From assembly GCF_008705135.1 (NCBI RefSeq), contig NZ_CP023694.1, positions 6,795,001 through 6,859,000 on the forward strand: DNA of 64,000 bases, read 5' to 3'. Below are positions 35,230 to 43,701 of this stretch, piece by piece (position 1 is the stretch's first letter; each line of letters opens with the position of its first letter). This DNA is from Streptomyces coeruleorubidus (GTDB lineage Bacteria > Actinomycetota > Actinomycetes > Streptomycetales > Streptomycetaceae). The notes under the pieces are model-generated. The model was not told the DNA's origin. It ran no database searches and saw only the letters and a program-made list of their open reading frames with translations. Made by a program: the position numbers and the translations under genes.

Positions 35230-36066
35230 GTGACACGACGAACCGACTGGGCGGAGTACGAGTACGCCGCCTCCGGTGCCCCACGGGGGAGGGGCACCGG
35301 AGGGGAGAGGGGCTCGGCCGTGGACGGGGAGGACGCGCACGGGGACGACGGTCCGTACGGGGACGACCGGCTGTACGGGGACGCCTCCCAGGGCAGCGGC
35401 TCATCCCGCAGAGGCTCACGCGGAGGCGGCTTTTCCAGGGACGGCTCGCGTGGCGGCGAGTCGTCTGACGGGCGTGGACGCGGGCGCCGCCGGCGCGGCT
35501 TCGGCGCGGCGGCCGAGGACGGAGGTTCCCTCTCCTCGTCGAGGGCCGAGCAGGGGGAGCCTCCGGGGGACCCGGTCGAGCAGGCTCGGGCGATCTGCCT
35601 GCGCCTGCTCACCGGGACCCCGCGGACCCGCAAGCAACTCGCCGACGCCCTGCGTAAGCGGCAGATCCCGGACGACGCCGCCGAGGAGGTGCTGTCGCGG
35701 TTCGAAGAAGTCGGCCTCATCAACGACAGCGCCTTCGCGGAGGCCTGGGTGGAGTCCCGGCACCACGGCCGGGGGCTGGCGCGGCGTGCGCTCGCCCGGG
35801 AGCTGCGGACCAAGGGCGTCGACTCCACGCTGATCGACGAGGCCGTCTCCCAGCTCGACTCCGAGCAGGAGGAGGCGACCGCGCGGGAGCTCGTCGCGCG
35901 GAAGCTCCGCTCCACTCGTGGGCTCGACCGGGACAAGCGCCTCCGGCGCCTCGCGGGCATGCTCGCCCGCAAGGGCTACTCCGAGGGCCTGGCCCTGCGC
36001 GTGGTCCGGCAGGCGCTGGAGGAGGAGGGCGAGGACACGGAGTTCCTCGGGGACGAGGGGGTCTGA
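35230..36066 (+). CDS. recX: Regulatory protein RecX
   Basis: The 278-residue protein has RecX helical repeats in the last 160 residues (ARAICLRLLTGTPRTRKQLADALRKR, LINDSAFAEAWVESRHHGRGLARRALARELR, RLRRLAGMLARKGYSEGLALRVV). RecX binds and trims RecA filaments. The first 110 residues are a charged, Gly/Ser/Arg-rich extension absent from typical 150-residue RecX proteins. GTG 35230 is 3 nt after the recA stop, so both are co-transcribed. Confidence 0.93.
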   Translation: MTRRTDWAEYEYAASGAPRGRGTGGERGSAVDGEDAHGDDGPYGDDRLYGDASQGSGSSRRGSRGGGFSRDGSRGGESSDGRGRGRRRRGFGAAAEDGGSLSSSRAEQGEPPGDPVEQARAICLRLLTGTPRTRKQLADALRKRQIPDDAAEEVLSRFEEVGLINDSAFAEAWVESRHHGRGLARRALARELRTKGVDSTLIDEAVSQLDSEQEEATARELVARKLRSTRGLDRDKRLRRLAGMLARKGYSEGLALRVVRQALEEEGEDTEFLGDEGV

Positions 36067-36114
36067 GGCGAGGCGGGCCCCTCATGGGGCCGCGCCCGCT
36101 GTCGAGCCCCGCGA

Positions 36115-36561
36115 TCACACCACCGGCAGCCCCGCCGCCCGCCAGGCCTGGAACCCGCCGACCAGATCGGTGGCCCGGTGCAGTCCCAGCTGGTGCAGGG
36201 ACTGGACCGCCAGGCTGGAGGCGTACCCCTCGTTGCAGATCACGACGACGCGCAGGGAGTGGCTCGTGGCCTCCGGGAGACGATGGCTGCCCTGCGGGTC
36301 GAGGCGCCACTCCAGCTCGTTGCGCTCGACGACGAGGGCGTCCGGGATCAGGCCGTCCCGTTCGCGCAGGGCCGCGTAGCGGATGTCCACCAGCAGTGCG
36401 TCACCGGACCGAGCGGCCTCGTACGCGTCCTGCGGCTCGACCCGCTCGTAGCCCGCCCGTACGCGCTCCAGCAACTCGTCGATGCCGACGGCACGGTGGA
36501 CACGGCCGCTGCCATCGCCGCCGCTGCCGTCGTCGCTCACCCGCTCATGCGTCGCGCTCAC
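36115..36561 (-). CDS. Rhodanese-like sulfurtransferase
   Basis: The 148-residue single-domain rhodanese has LLVDIRYAALRERDGLIPDALVVERNELEW and an active-site loop CNEGYAS with the catalytic Cys at about residue 110. It overlaps the cysteine dioxygenase gene by 4 nt, downstream in the same operon. A role in handling sulfane sulfur or sulfite made during cysteine breakdown is inferred. Confidence 0.88.
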   Translation of the reverse strand: MSATHERVSDDGSGGDGSGRVHRAVGIDELLERVRAGYERVEPQDAYEAARSGDALLVDIRYAALRERDGLIPDALVVERNELEWRLDPQGSHRLPEATSHSLRVVVICNEGYASSLAVQSLHQLGLHRATDLVGGFQAWRAAGLPVV

Positions 36562-37133
36562 TGCCAGTCCTCCGGTCGTTCCACCTGCTCGAGCCGCAGG
36601 ATCGACCCGCTGCGGCTGTAGCGGCGGATCTGCGGCAGGGGCGGGTAGTAGGCGTGGACGGAGACCGCGTGCCGGTCGAGGGACTCGTTGAGCACCTCGT
36701 GGACGTGGTGACGGCCGAAGGCGCGGCCCTGGCCGGACGGCAGCCGGCGTTCGCGGTCGACACCGTCGGTGAGTTCCAGGGTCTTCCAGCCGTCGGTGGG
36801 CAGCCGTGCGGCGAGCGAGTTCTCCTTGAGCTCGCCCGACGCGGTCAGGAAGGCGCCGACGGAGTCGGCGTGGTCGTGCCAGCCGGTGCCCGAGCCGGGT
36901 GGCCAGCCGATCAGCCAGGCCTCGCTGCCACCGGGCCCCTCCAGCCGCACCCAGGTGCGGCCTTCCGGGTCGAGCGGCAGGGAGGCGATCAGCTCGGTGT
37001 CGGCGGCCGTGCGCCGCACGAAGTCGAAGAGGTCGGCCTGAGTGGGCGCCGAAACGGCGGAGGAGACAGACGAGGAGCCGGAAACGGAGCCGGAAGAGGA
37101 GACATCGGGGGATGCGGAGGGGGATACAGACAC
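36558..37133 (-). CDS. Cysteine dioxygenase family protein
   Basis: The 191-residue cupin matches type I cysteine dioxygenases, which oxidise cysteine to cysteine sulfinate with Fe(II). The metal-binding HxH lies in GTGWHDHADSVGAFLTASGEL (about residues 83-103), and the third His in RHHVHEVLN (about 142-150). The first 30 residues are a Ser/Val-rich low-complexity tail, so the true start may be later than GTG 37133. A 23-residue Cys-containing leader ORF precedes it, 99 nt upstream. Confidence 0.85.
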   Translation of the reverse strand: MSVSPSASPDVSSSGSVSGSSSVSSAVSAPTQADLFDFVRRTAADTELIASLPLDPEGRTWVRLEGPGGSEAWLIGWPPGSGTGWHDHADSVGAFLTASGELKENSLAARLPTDGWKTLELTDGVDRERRLPSGQGRAFGRHHVHEVLNESLDRHAVSVHAYYPPLPQIRRYSRSGSILRLEQVERPEDWQ

Positions 37134-37232
37134 GGGTGCCGTCCTGAAGGTCCTGATGAGGGTTCGCGAGTCAGGCGCGTCGGCCGAGGCAGACAGAGCG
37201 CGGCGCGCGCACAGAGGAAGAGGGATGCGAAG

Positions 37233-37304
37233 TCAGCAGGACGGGCGACACACGCAGCCCGCATAGCGGACGAGGTCCATATGGACCCTCCGCCACAGGC
37301 GCAC
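37233..37304 (-). CDS. Short Cys-rich leader peptide (attenuator type)
   Basis: A 23-codon ORF starts at GTG 37304, contains RRVHMDLVRYAG, and ends GCVCRPSC at 37233. It strongly resembles the short actinobacterial leader peptides (basic, with R-H-x-D-L-x-R, ending in Cys codons) found before sulfur-metabolism operons. The last 8 codons include 3 Cys. It lies 99 nt upstream of the cysteine dioxygenase gene on the same strand, and a GC-rich self-complementary region (about 37190-37215) lies between. Regulation by ribosome stalling at Cys codons is inferred. Confidence 0.7.
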   Translation of the reverse strand: MRLWRRVHMDLVRYAGCVCRPSC

Positions 37305-37413
37305 ACAGGTGTCGGTCACGCACCGGAGTACACCATGACCGCCCGGACCGGTCAACTCACTGTCACCATGCGGACGCACGGTGACAGCGATCACGTCACC
37401 CTCGGTGTGGACG

Positions 37414-39021
37414 TCAGCGAGCGCCTGCCGACGCACCGGCTTCGGCCTGCGCCTTCGCCGGTCCGCCCACCGTGGCCTCCGCTGCCGCGTACAGGTCGTC
37501 CGGGCGTACTCCGCTCAGCGCGGTGACGAGGTGTCCGTCGGGACGCACCAGGAGCACCGTGTGCGCGGCAGCACCCGGATAGCTCTCGGCGACCAGCAGC
37601 TCGGCGGGGTGCGGCAGCGCTGTGACCGCGGCCGCGAGCCGGGGCATGATGCCGGCGCCGACCCAGTGCTTGCGCTCCCACACACCCGTGCCCGGCGCGA
37701 TCAGCACCACGAGCAGGGCGCCGCGGCCGAGCCGGTCCCGCAGCTGTACGAAGGTGCCGTCCTCCGCGGTGACCCGTACGTCGATGACCGGCGCTCCGGG
37801 CGGTGTGTCGACAGGGGTCTCTCCTTCGAGGCGTCCGGGCGCGAGGGGCGAGTCGGCGTACGCCCCCGGCGCGCCGAGCTGGCCGAGCCCCAAGTGACCG
37901 TCCGTGAGGAGCGCGTCGTGGCCCCGGGACGAGCCGGGGACGTAGGAGCGCAGCCCTCCGCCGCCGCGCAGCAGCGGCAATGCCTGGTCGGCGGCGCGCA
38001 GCCGGGCGGCGACGACCGCCCGTCGCTCGGTCTGGTAGCTGTCGAGGAGCGCCTCGTGCGGCCCGTGGTGCCAGGCCAGGGCCAGCTTCCAGGCGAGGTT
38101 GTCGGCGTCCCTGAGGCCCTCGTCCAGCCCGTGCGTGCCCAGCGCGCCGAGCAGGTGTGCCGCGTCGCCGGCGAGGAAGACGCGGTCGGCGCGCCAGCGG
38201 CGGGCCAGACGGTGGTGGACCATGTGGACGCCCGTGTCCAGCAGCTCGTACGGCGGGGTCGTGCCGCCCGCCCAGCCGGCCAGGGTCTCCCGGATGCGGG
38301 TCAGCAGCAGTTCGGGGGTGACCAGGTCCTTGCCGGGCGGCAGGAGCCAGTCCAGGCGCCAGACGCCGTCCGGCAGCGGGCGCGCGGTGACCTCGCCGAC
38401 CGAGGGGCCCGACATGCGCCACGGCGGCATGCGGTGCAGCAACGCCTCGTCGTGCCAAGGCAGTTCCGTACGCAGCGCGGCAACGGCGTGACGTTCCACC
38501 GCCGTACGGCCCGGGAAGCGGATGTCCTGGAGCTTGCGCACGGTCGAGCGGGGGCCGTCGCAGCCGACCAGGTAACTGCCGCGCCACCAGGTGCCTTTGG
38601 GTCCGCGCGTGTGGGCCGTGACGCCCGAGGGCTCCTGCTCGAGGCCGTCGAGTCGGCTGTCCACCGCGACTTTGGCGAGCCGTTCGCCGGAGAGGGCGGT
38701 TCGCAGGGCATCGGTCAGCACGTGCTGGGCGATGTGCAGGGGAGCGGGCTCGGTGCCGTCGAAGACGATCTCGCGCATCACCTGCTTGCGCCGCATCGAC
38801 CGCCATCCGGCCCAGTGGGCACCGGCCCGGGACAGGGGCACGCCGGTCAGCCGTTCCATGAGGGCGGCGGTGTCCTCGCGCAGGACGACGGTGCGCGCCG
38901 CACGGGGTTCGTCCTTGCCCGGCCCCTCGTCGAGGACGACACACGGCACCTCCTGCCGCGCCAGCGCCAGGGCGAGCGTGAGCCCGACGGGCCCCGCTCC
39001 GACGATGATCACCGGGTCCAC
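37414..39021 (-). CDS. FAD-dependent aromatic-ring monooxygenase
   Basis: The 535-residue class A flavoprotein hydroxylase has the N-terminal Rossmann motif VIIVGAGPVGLTLALALA (residues 4-21) and the second FAD motif FLAGDAAHLLGALGTHGLDEGLRDADNLAWKL (about residues 285-316). It also has a C-terminal thioredoxin-like domain like those of phenol/3-hydroxyphenylpropionate hydroxylases. Substrate is unknown. GTG 39021 has AGGGGG about 9 nt upstream and begins directly at the FAD motif. The frame is open to 39198, adding 59 unconvincing residues. Confidence 0.85.
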   Translation of the reverse strand: MDPVIIVGAGPVGLTLALALARQEVPCVVLDEGPGKDEPRAARTVVLREDTAALMERLTGVPLSRAGAHWAGWRSMRRKQVMREIVFDGTEPAPLHIAQHVLTDALRTALSGERLAKVAVDSRLDGLEQEPSGVTAHTRGPKGTWWRGSYLVGCDGPRSTVRKLQDIRFPGRTAVERHAVAALRTELPWHDEALLHRMPPWRMSGPSVGEVTARPLPDGVWRLDWLLPPGKDLVTPELLLTRIRETLAGWAGGTTPPYELLDTGVHMVHHRLARRWRADRVFLAGDAAHLLGALGTHGLDEGLRDADNLAWKLALAWHHGPHEALLDSYQTERRAVVAARLRAADQALPLLRGGGGLRSYVPGSSRGHDALLTDGHLGLGQLGAPGAYADSPLAPGRLEGETPVDTPPGAPVIDVRVTAEDGTFVQLRDRLGRGALLVVLIAPGTGVWERKHWVGAGIMPRLAAAVTALPHPAELLVAESYPGAAAHTVLLVRPDGHLVTALSGVRPDDLYAAAEATVGGPAKAQAEAGASAGAR

Positions 39022-39250
39022 GGCGCGGCGCCCCCTGCCCGTGGTGATGTCCTGAGAGACGTAGGTGAACAGGAAGTTGGAGCAGGGTGCACGATCACAG
39101 AACGTATGCAACCCATTGCCGGTGCTTGCGTCAAGTGACCGGCGGCCGGTGGCGATCATGCCACCGCACCAAGGGTAGCCGGGCGACACGCTCGTCACCT
39201 GATGGGGTTTCAGGGTTGGCCGGAGCCGGATGGCTCAGGGCTCGGCACGA

Positions 39251-39282
39251 CTGTGGCCCGCCGGATACCCGGCGGGCCACAG
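39251..39282 (-). terminator. Terminator hairpin after gluD
   Basis: A perfect 14-bp GC-rich stem (39251-39264 with 39269-39282) with an ATAC loop lies 22 nt beyond the gluD stop. It lacks a T-run, as is common for Streptomyces terminators. Confidence 0.75.
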
Positions 39283-39303
39283 GTCCTAGCGGTTGTCGGC
39301 CCG

Positions 39304-40212
39304 TCAGATGGAGCCGCCGGCACCGGTGCCGTAGGTGCCGCCCACCTCGGCCGCGTTCACGTCGTCGACCTTGTCGGCACCGAGAACAGCCCCCGTGCTG
39401 CGCTTGCTGCGGCGCAGCCTGCCCTCCAGCCAGGAGGCGAAGGACGTGAGGATGAAGTTCAGGACGACGAAGATGACCGCCACGACGATGAAACTGGGGA
39501 TGACGTTCGCGTAGTTGGCCGCGAGCGTGCTGCGCGTGTTGAGCAGTTCGGTGAACCCGAGCATCACGCCGCCCAGCGCCGTGTCCTTCACGATGACGAC
39601 CAGCTGGCTGACGATGGCCGGCAGCATCGCGGTGACGGCCTGCGGGAGCAGGATGCTCGACATGGTCTGGCTCTTACGCAAGCCGACGGCCATCGCCGCC
39701 TCCGACTGCCCCTTGGGCAGGGAGAGGATGCCCGCGCGGACGATCTCGGCGAGGACCGACGCGTTGTAGAGCACCAGTCCGGTGACGACCGCGTACAGGG
39801 GCCGCTCATCGCTGGGGATGCCAGTGGAGCGGACGTAGAACTCGTTGGCGAACAGCATCAGCAGCAGCACCGGGATGGCCCGGAAGAACTCGACCACCGC
39901 GCCGGCCGGGATGCGCACCCAGCGGTGGTCGGACATCCGTGCGATGCCGAGGACGGCGCCCAGTGGGAGAGCGATGACCATGGAGAGGGCCGCGGCCTTC
40001 AGGGTGTCGGCCAGGCCCGGCAGCAGGTACGTCGTCCAGGCCTCGGAGGTGGTGAAGGGCTTCCACAGAGCCCACTCCAGCTGGCCCTTCTCGTCCATGG
40101 TCTGCCAGATCCACCACAGGAGCAGGGCCAGCAGGACGAAGAAGACCACCGAGAACAGCACGTTGCGCCGCTTGGCCCTCGGGCCGGGGGCGTCGTAGAG
40201 AATGGACGTCAT
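39304..40212 (-). CDS. gluD: Glutamate ABC transporter permease GluD
   Basis: The 302-residue permease has an extra N-terminal helix (VLFSVVFFVLLALLLWWIW) and a His/Glu/Gln-type inner-membrane domain. The EAA motif is EIVRAGILSLPKGQSEAAMAVGL. With GluC it forms the channel of the glutamate importer. Its start overlaps the gluC stop by 4 nt. It is the last gene of gluABCD. Confidence 0.94.
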   Translation of the reverse strand: MTSILYDAPGPRAKRRNVLFSVVFFVLLALLLWWIWQTMDEKGQLEWALWKPFTTSEAWTTYLLPGLADTLKAAALSMVIALPLGAVLGIARMSDHRWVRIPAGAVVEFFRAIPVLLLMLFANEFYVRSTGIPSDERPLYAVVTGLVLYNASVLAEIVRAGILSLPKGQSEAAMAVGLRKSQTMSSILLPQAVTAMLPAIVSQLVVIVKDTALGGVMLGFTELLNTRSTLAANYANVIPSFIVVAVIFVVLNFILTSFASWLEGRLRRSKRSTGAVLGADKVDDVNAAEVGGTYGTGAGGSI

Positions 40213-40886
40213 CGCTTCACCGCCAGTCGCTTGCTCAGCCAGCCGAGAATCAGGCCGGTGGGCAGAGTTAGGACCACGAACCCGAAGGCGAAGATCGCGC
40301 CGATGAGCAGCGTCTGCGCCTCGTTCTCGATCATTTCCTTCATCAGGAGGGCGGCCTCGGCCACGCCGATCGCGGCTGCCACTGTCGTGTTCTTGGTCAG
40401 CGCGATCAACACGTTGGCCAACGGCCCGATGACCGAGCGGAACGCCTGCGGCAACACGATGAGCCGCAGGATCTGGCTGAAGCTCAGCCCGATGGCACGG
40501 GCCGCCTCCGCCTGTCCGACAGGCACGGTGTTGATGCCGGAGCGGATCGCCTCGCAGACGAAGGCCGCGGTGTAGGCGACGAGGCCGAGGACCGCCAAGC
40601 GGAACGCCTTGGCTTCGAAGTCGTCAGGCGCGCCCATCGTCACGCCGAAGATGTTGGCGAGGCCGAGTGAGGTGAAGACGATGATGACGGTGAGAGGGAT
40701 GTTCCGGACGATGTTCACATAGGCGGTGCCGAACCCGCGCATCAGGGGAACCGGGCTGACCCGCATGGCTGCCAGCAGGGTGCCCCAGATCAGCGATCCG
40801 ATGGCCGAGAGGACGGTGAGCTGCACCGTGACCCAGAAGGCACCCAGCAGGGTCGGGTCGTCATAGTCAGATAGAAAGTCGAACAC
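40209..40886 (-). CDS. gluC: Glutamate ABC transporter permease GluC
   Basis: The 225-residue permease has five or so membrane helices and the EAA motif EAIRSGINTVPVGQAEAARAIGL. GTG 40886 is used because GGGAG lies 3-4 nt upstream and it gives the usual permease N-terminus (VFDFLSDYDDPTLLGAFWVT). The frame is open to 40952 but that part is Arg-rich. It follows two strong hairpins after gluB. Confidence 0.93.
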   Translation of the reverse strand: MFDFLSDYDDPTLLGAFWVTVQLTVLSAIGSLIWGTLLAAMRVSPVPLMRGFGTAYVNIVRNIPLTVIIVFTSLGLANIFGVTMGAPDDFEAKAFRLAVLGLVAYTAAFVCEAIRSGINTVPVGQAEAARAIGLSFSQILRLIVLPQAFRSVIGPLANVLIALTKNTTVAAAIGVAEAALLMKEMIENEAQTLLIGAIFAFGFVVLTLPTGLILGWLSKRLAVKR

Positions 40887-40930
40887 GATCTCCCGCGCTT
40901 CCGGGTGTGTGGCTTGGGCAGCGGACGTGC

Positions 40931-40998
40931 CGCGCCGCCGCCGGAGAAGCAAGGGGCGGCGGCGCGCCTGCGGATCCCCGCTGTGATCGCGGGGATCC
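40931..40998 (-). promoter_or_regulatory. Paired hairpins in the gluB-gluC gap
   Basis: One perfect 12-bp stem (40931-40942 with 40955-40966) is followed by a perfect 10-bp stem (40972-40981 with 40989-40998). Such structures after a binding-protein gene commonly stabilise its mRNA or partly terminate transcription, so that binding protein exceeds permease. The structures are seen; the role is inferred. Confidence 0.65.
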
Positions 40999-41018
40999 TG
41001 CGTCGGCGGAGTTCCGCG

Positions 41019-41864
41019 TTACTGGACGATCTGGCCGATCTTCGGGGCCTTCTCGTGCTTGTAGTTCGCCGGCCCGAAGTTTTCCTTGACGGCCTTGTCC
41101 CAGGAGCCGTCGCTGACCATCTTCTCCAGCGCGTCGTTGATCTTGTTCACGGTCTCGGTGTCGCCCTTCTTCACACCGATGCCGTAGTTCTCGTTGCTCA
41201 GCTTGAGCCCGGTGAGCTTGAACTGCCCCTTGTACTGTTCCTGCGCCGCGAAGCCGGCGAGGATCGCGTCGTCCGTGGTCAGGGCGTCGAGCTGGTCGCT
41301 CTGCAGACCCGCGATGCACTCCGAGTAGCCGCCGAGCTGCTGGAGCTGGGCCTTCGGCGCGATCTCGTCCTTGACGTTCTGAGCCGAGGTGGAGCCGGTC
41401 ACCGAGCACAGCTTCTTGCCGTTGAGGTCGGTGCCCTCCTTGATGTCCGAGTCCGCCTTCACCAGCAGGTCCTGGTGGGCCAGCAGGTACGGACCGGCGA
41501 AGTCGACCTTCTGCTTGCGCTCGTCGGTGATCGAGTACGTGGCCGCGATCATCTTCACGTCACCGCGGGACAGCGCGTTCTCACGGTCGGCGCTCTTGGT
41601 CTCGACCCACTCGATCTGGTTGGGCTCGTAACCCAGTTCCTTGGCCACGTACGTCGCCACGTCCACGTCGAAGCCGGAGAAGGAACCGTCGGGCTCCTTC
41701 AGGCCCAGACCGGGCTGGTCGTACTTGATGCCGATCTTGATCTTGTCGCCGCCGCCGCCGGAGCCGGAGTTGGAGTCACCGCCGTCATCGCCACCACAGG
41801 CGGTAGCGGTCAGGGCGAGAACGAGAGCGGTGGCGGCCGCGGCGGAGACCTTGCGGAGCTTCAT
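41019..41864 (-). CDS. gluB: Glutamate-binding lipoprotein GluB
   Basis: The 281-residue extracellular substrate-binding protein has a signal peptide with lipobox LTATAC (Cys at about residue 23), so it is membrane-anchored. It matches family 3 amino-acid binding proteins (PDGSFSGFDVDVATYVAKELG, FAGPYLLAHQDLLVK). ATG 41864 is chosen because AAAGG lies 9 nt upstream; ATG 41873 sits almost on that site. Confidence 0.94.
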   Translation of the reverse strand: MKLRKVSAAAATALVLALTATACGGDDGGDSNSGSGGGGDKIKIGIKYDQPGLGLKEPDGSFSGFDVDVATYVAKELGYEPNQIEWVETKSADRENALSRGDVKMIAATYSITDERKQKVDFAGPYLLAHQDLLVKADSDIKEGTDLNGKKLCSVTGSTSAQNVKDEIAPKAQLQQLGGYSECIAGLQSDQLDALTTDDAILAGFAAQEQYKGQFKLTGLKLSNENYGIGVKKGDTETVNKINDALEKMVSDGSWDKAVKENFGPANYKHEKAPKIGQIVQ

Positions 41865-41938
41865 GGTGAACATCCTTTGCCGTGAAGAAAAAACCGTCGT
41901 TTCGGGTGACGCGGGTCGTGGCAGGCGCGACGCGCGCC

Positions 41939-42715
41939 CTAGTGATGCAGGATCTTCGACAAGAAGTCCTTGGCACGGTCGCTGCGCGGATTGCTGAAGA
42001 ACTGGTCGGGCGCAGCCTCCTCGACGATTCGGCCGTCCGCCATGAACACCACGCGGTTTGCGGCCGATCGTGCGAAACCCATCTCATGGGTGACGACGAT
42101 CATGGTCATGCCGTCCCGGGCGAGCTGCTGCATGACCTCCAGCACCTCGTTGATCATCTCGGGGTCGAGAGCGGAGGTCGGCTCGTCGAAGAGCATGACC
42201 TTCGGCTCCATGGCCAGCGCCCGCGCGATCGCGACGCGCTGCTGCTGGCCGCCGGAGAGCTGTGCCGGGTACTTCTCGGCCTGCGCGGCCACGCCGACCC
42301 GGTCGAGCAGGGCACGGGCCCGCTCCTCGGCCGCCTGCTTGTCCTTCTTGCGGACCTTGACCTGGCCGAGCGTCACGTTCTCGAGCACGGTCTTGTGCGC
42401 GAAGAGGTTGAAGGACTGGAAGACCATCCCGACGTCGGCCCGCAGCCGGGCGAGTCCCTTGCCCTCGGCGGGCAGCGGCTTGCCGTCGATCTCGATCGTG
42501 CCGGAGTCGATCGTCTCCAGGCGGTTGATGGTGCGGCACAGGGTGGACTTGCCGGACCCGGAGGGTCCGATGACCACGACGACTTCGCCGCGGGCGATCG
42601 TCAGGTCGATGTCCTGGAGTACGTGCAACGCGCCGAAGTGCTTGTTGACGCTCTTCAGGACGACCAGTTCTCCGGTCGCGGCCACATCTTCCTTGGCCAC
42701 CGATACTTCGGTCAT
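41939..42715 (-). CDS. gluA: Glutamate ABC transporter ATP-binding protein GluA
   Basis: The 258-residue ATPase has Walker A GPSGSGKST (about residue 51), signature LSGGQQQRVAIARAL, Walker B VMLFDEPTSALDPE and the switch His in VTHEMG. It energises the GluBCD importer. It is the first gene of the operon and diverges from gluR. A GTCCTCC/GGAGGAC hairpin (42730-42751) lies in its leader. Confidence 0.95.
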   Translation of the reverse strand: MTEVSVAKEDVAATGELVVLKSVNKHFGALHVLQDIDLTIARGEVVVVIGPSGSGKSTLCRTINRLETIDSGTIEIDGKPLPAEGKGLARLRADVGMVFQSFNLFAHKTVLENVTLGQVKVRKKDKQAAEERARALLDRVGVAAQAEKYPAQLSGGQQQRVAIARALAMEPKVMLFDEPTSALDPEMINEVLEVMQQLARDGMTMIVVTHEMGFARSAANRVVFMADGRIVEEAAPDQFFSNPRSDRAKDFLSKILHH

Positions 42716-43005
42716 CGCTCTCAGGCTCCGTCCTCCTCGGTTTCGGAGGACAGTAGTAACCCTCTACGACCTGCGTCATTACATCTGAGGGGAATCTGAG
42801 CATCACGATCCGATAGCAATCGGACACGTGTCGTAGCACTTATGAGCAGCGCTCATATCGGCCAGGTAACGGAAGCTCTCCGCAACCGGAACCCTCTTGA
42901 CGCCGTCCTCATTCATCAGCGTGACTGCACAAGGTGCACGCGCGCGCGCGCACGCTTTTTTGTACACATGCAGATCGTACGTCCAGTGAACCGAAGGGGG
43001 CCCGG
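42716..43005. promoter_or_regulatory. Divergent gluA/gluR control region with 7-3-7 palindrome
   Basis: This 290-bp region separates the importer operon from its two-component regulator. It contains the palindrome TATGAGC-AGC-GCTCATA at 42841-42857, a good operator candidate. It also has the gluA leader hairpin at 42730-42751 and a 22-nt alternating purine-pyrimidine tract at 42934-42955 (GTGCACGCGCGCGCG type) followed by T6. GluR is known to activate gluABCD in S. coelicolor, so its sites should lie here. Confidence 0.6.
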
Positions 43006-43692
43006 ATGAGACTGCTGCTCGTCGAGGACGACAACCACGTCGCCGCCGCCCTGTCGGCGGTCCTGGCGCGGCACGGGTTCGACGTCACACACGCGCGCAG
43101 CGGCGAGGAGGCTCTCCAGGCGCTGGTCCCCGAGGTCGACGGCTTCGGCGTCGTCCTGCTCGACCTGGGCCTGCCCGACCAGGACGGATACGAGGTCTGC
43201 GGCAAGATCCGCAAGCGCACCAGCACGCCGGTGATCATGGTCACCGCCCGCTCCGACGTGCGCTCCCGCATCCACGGCCTCAACCTCGGTGCCGACGACT
43301 ACGTGGTGAAGCCGTACGACACCGGGGAACTGCTCGCCCGCATCCACGCCGTGAGCCGGCGCACCTCCCACGAGGACACCTCCAGCGGCATCGAGACCGA
43401 GCTGCGGCTCGGACCCGTGCACATCGAGCTGCCCACGCGCCGGGTCAGTGTGGACGGCTCGGTCATCCAGCTGACCCGCAAGGAGTTCGACCTGCTGGCC
43501 TTGCTCGCGCAGCGGCCCGGGGTGGTCTTCCGCCGGGAGCAGATCATCAGCGAGGTGTGGCGGACCAGCTGGGAGGGGACCGGGCGCACCCTTGAGGTGC
43601 ACGTCGCGTCCCTGCGCGCCAAGCTGCGCATGCCGGCCCTCATCGAGACCGTACGCGGCGTCGGCTACCGGCTCGTCGCGCCTGCCGGGTAG
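43006..43692 (+). CDS. gluR: Response regulator GluR (OmpR family)
   Basis: The 228-residue regulator has a receiver domain (LLLVEDD at the start; phospho-Asp in VLLDLGLPDQDG; conserved Lys in VVKPYD). A winged-helix DNA-binding domain spans about 135-225 (LTRKEFDLLALLAQRPGVVFRREQI, GTGRTLEVHVASLRAKL). ATG 43006 follows GAAGGGGG. In S. coelicolor the GluR-GluK pair next to gluABCD senses extracellular glutamate and controls uptake; the synteny here is the same. Confidence 0.93.
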   Translation: MRLLLVEDDNHVAAALSAVLARHGFDVTHARSGEEALQALVPEVDGFGVVLLDLGLPDQDGYEVCGKIRKRTSTPVIMVTARSDVRSRIHGLNLGADDYVVKPYDTGELLARIHAVSRRTSHEDTSSGIETELRLGPVHIELPTRRVSVDGSVIQLTRKEFDLLALLAQRPGVVFRREQIISEVWRTSWEGTGRTLEVHVASLRAKLRMPALIETVRGVGYRLVAPAG

Positions 43693-43701
43693 CGGGGCCG
43701 G

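Noticed and set aside
36067..36114. A terminator hairpin between recX and the rhodanese gene
   Set aside because: The GCCCC-TCAT-GGGGC stem is short with an imperfect extension and no T-run. It is plausible, but not strong enough to annotate.
42730..42751. The gluA leader hairpin as a riboswitch
   Set aside because: It is a single 7-bp stem with no recognisable aptamer; it is too small to call a riboswitch.
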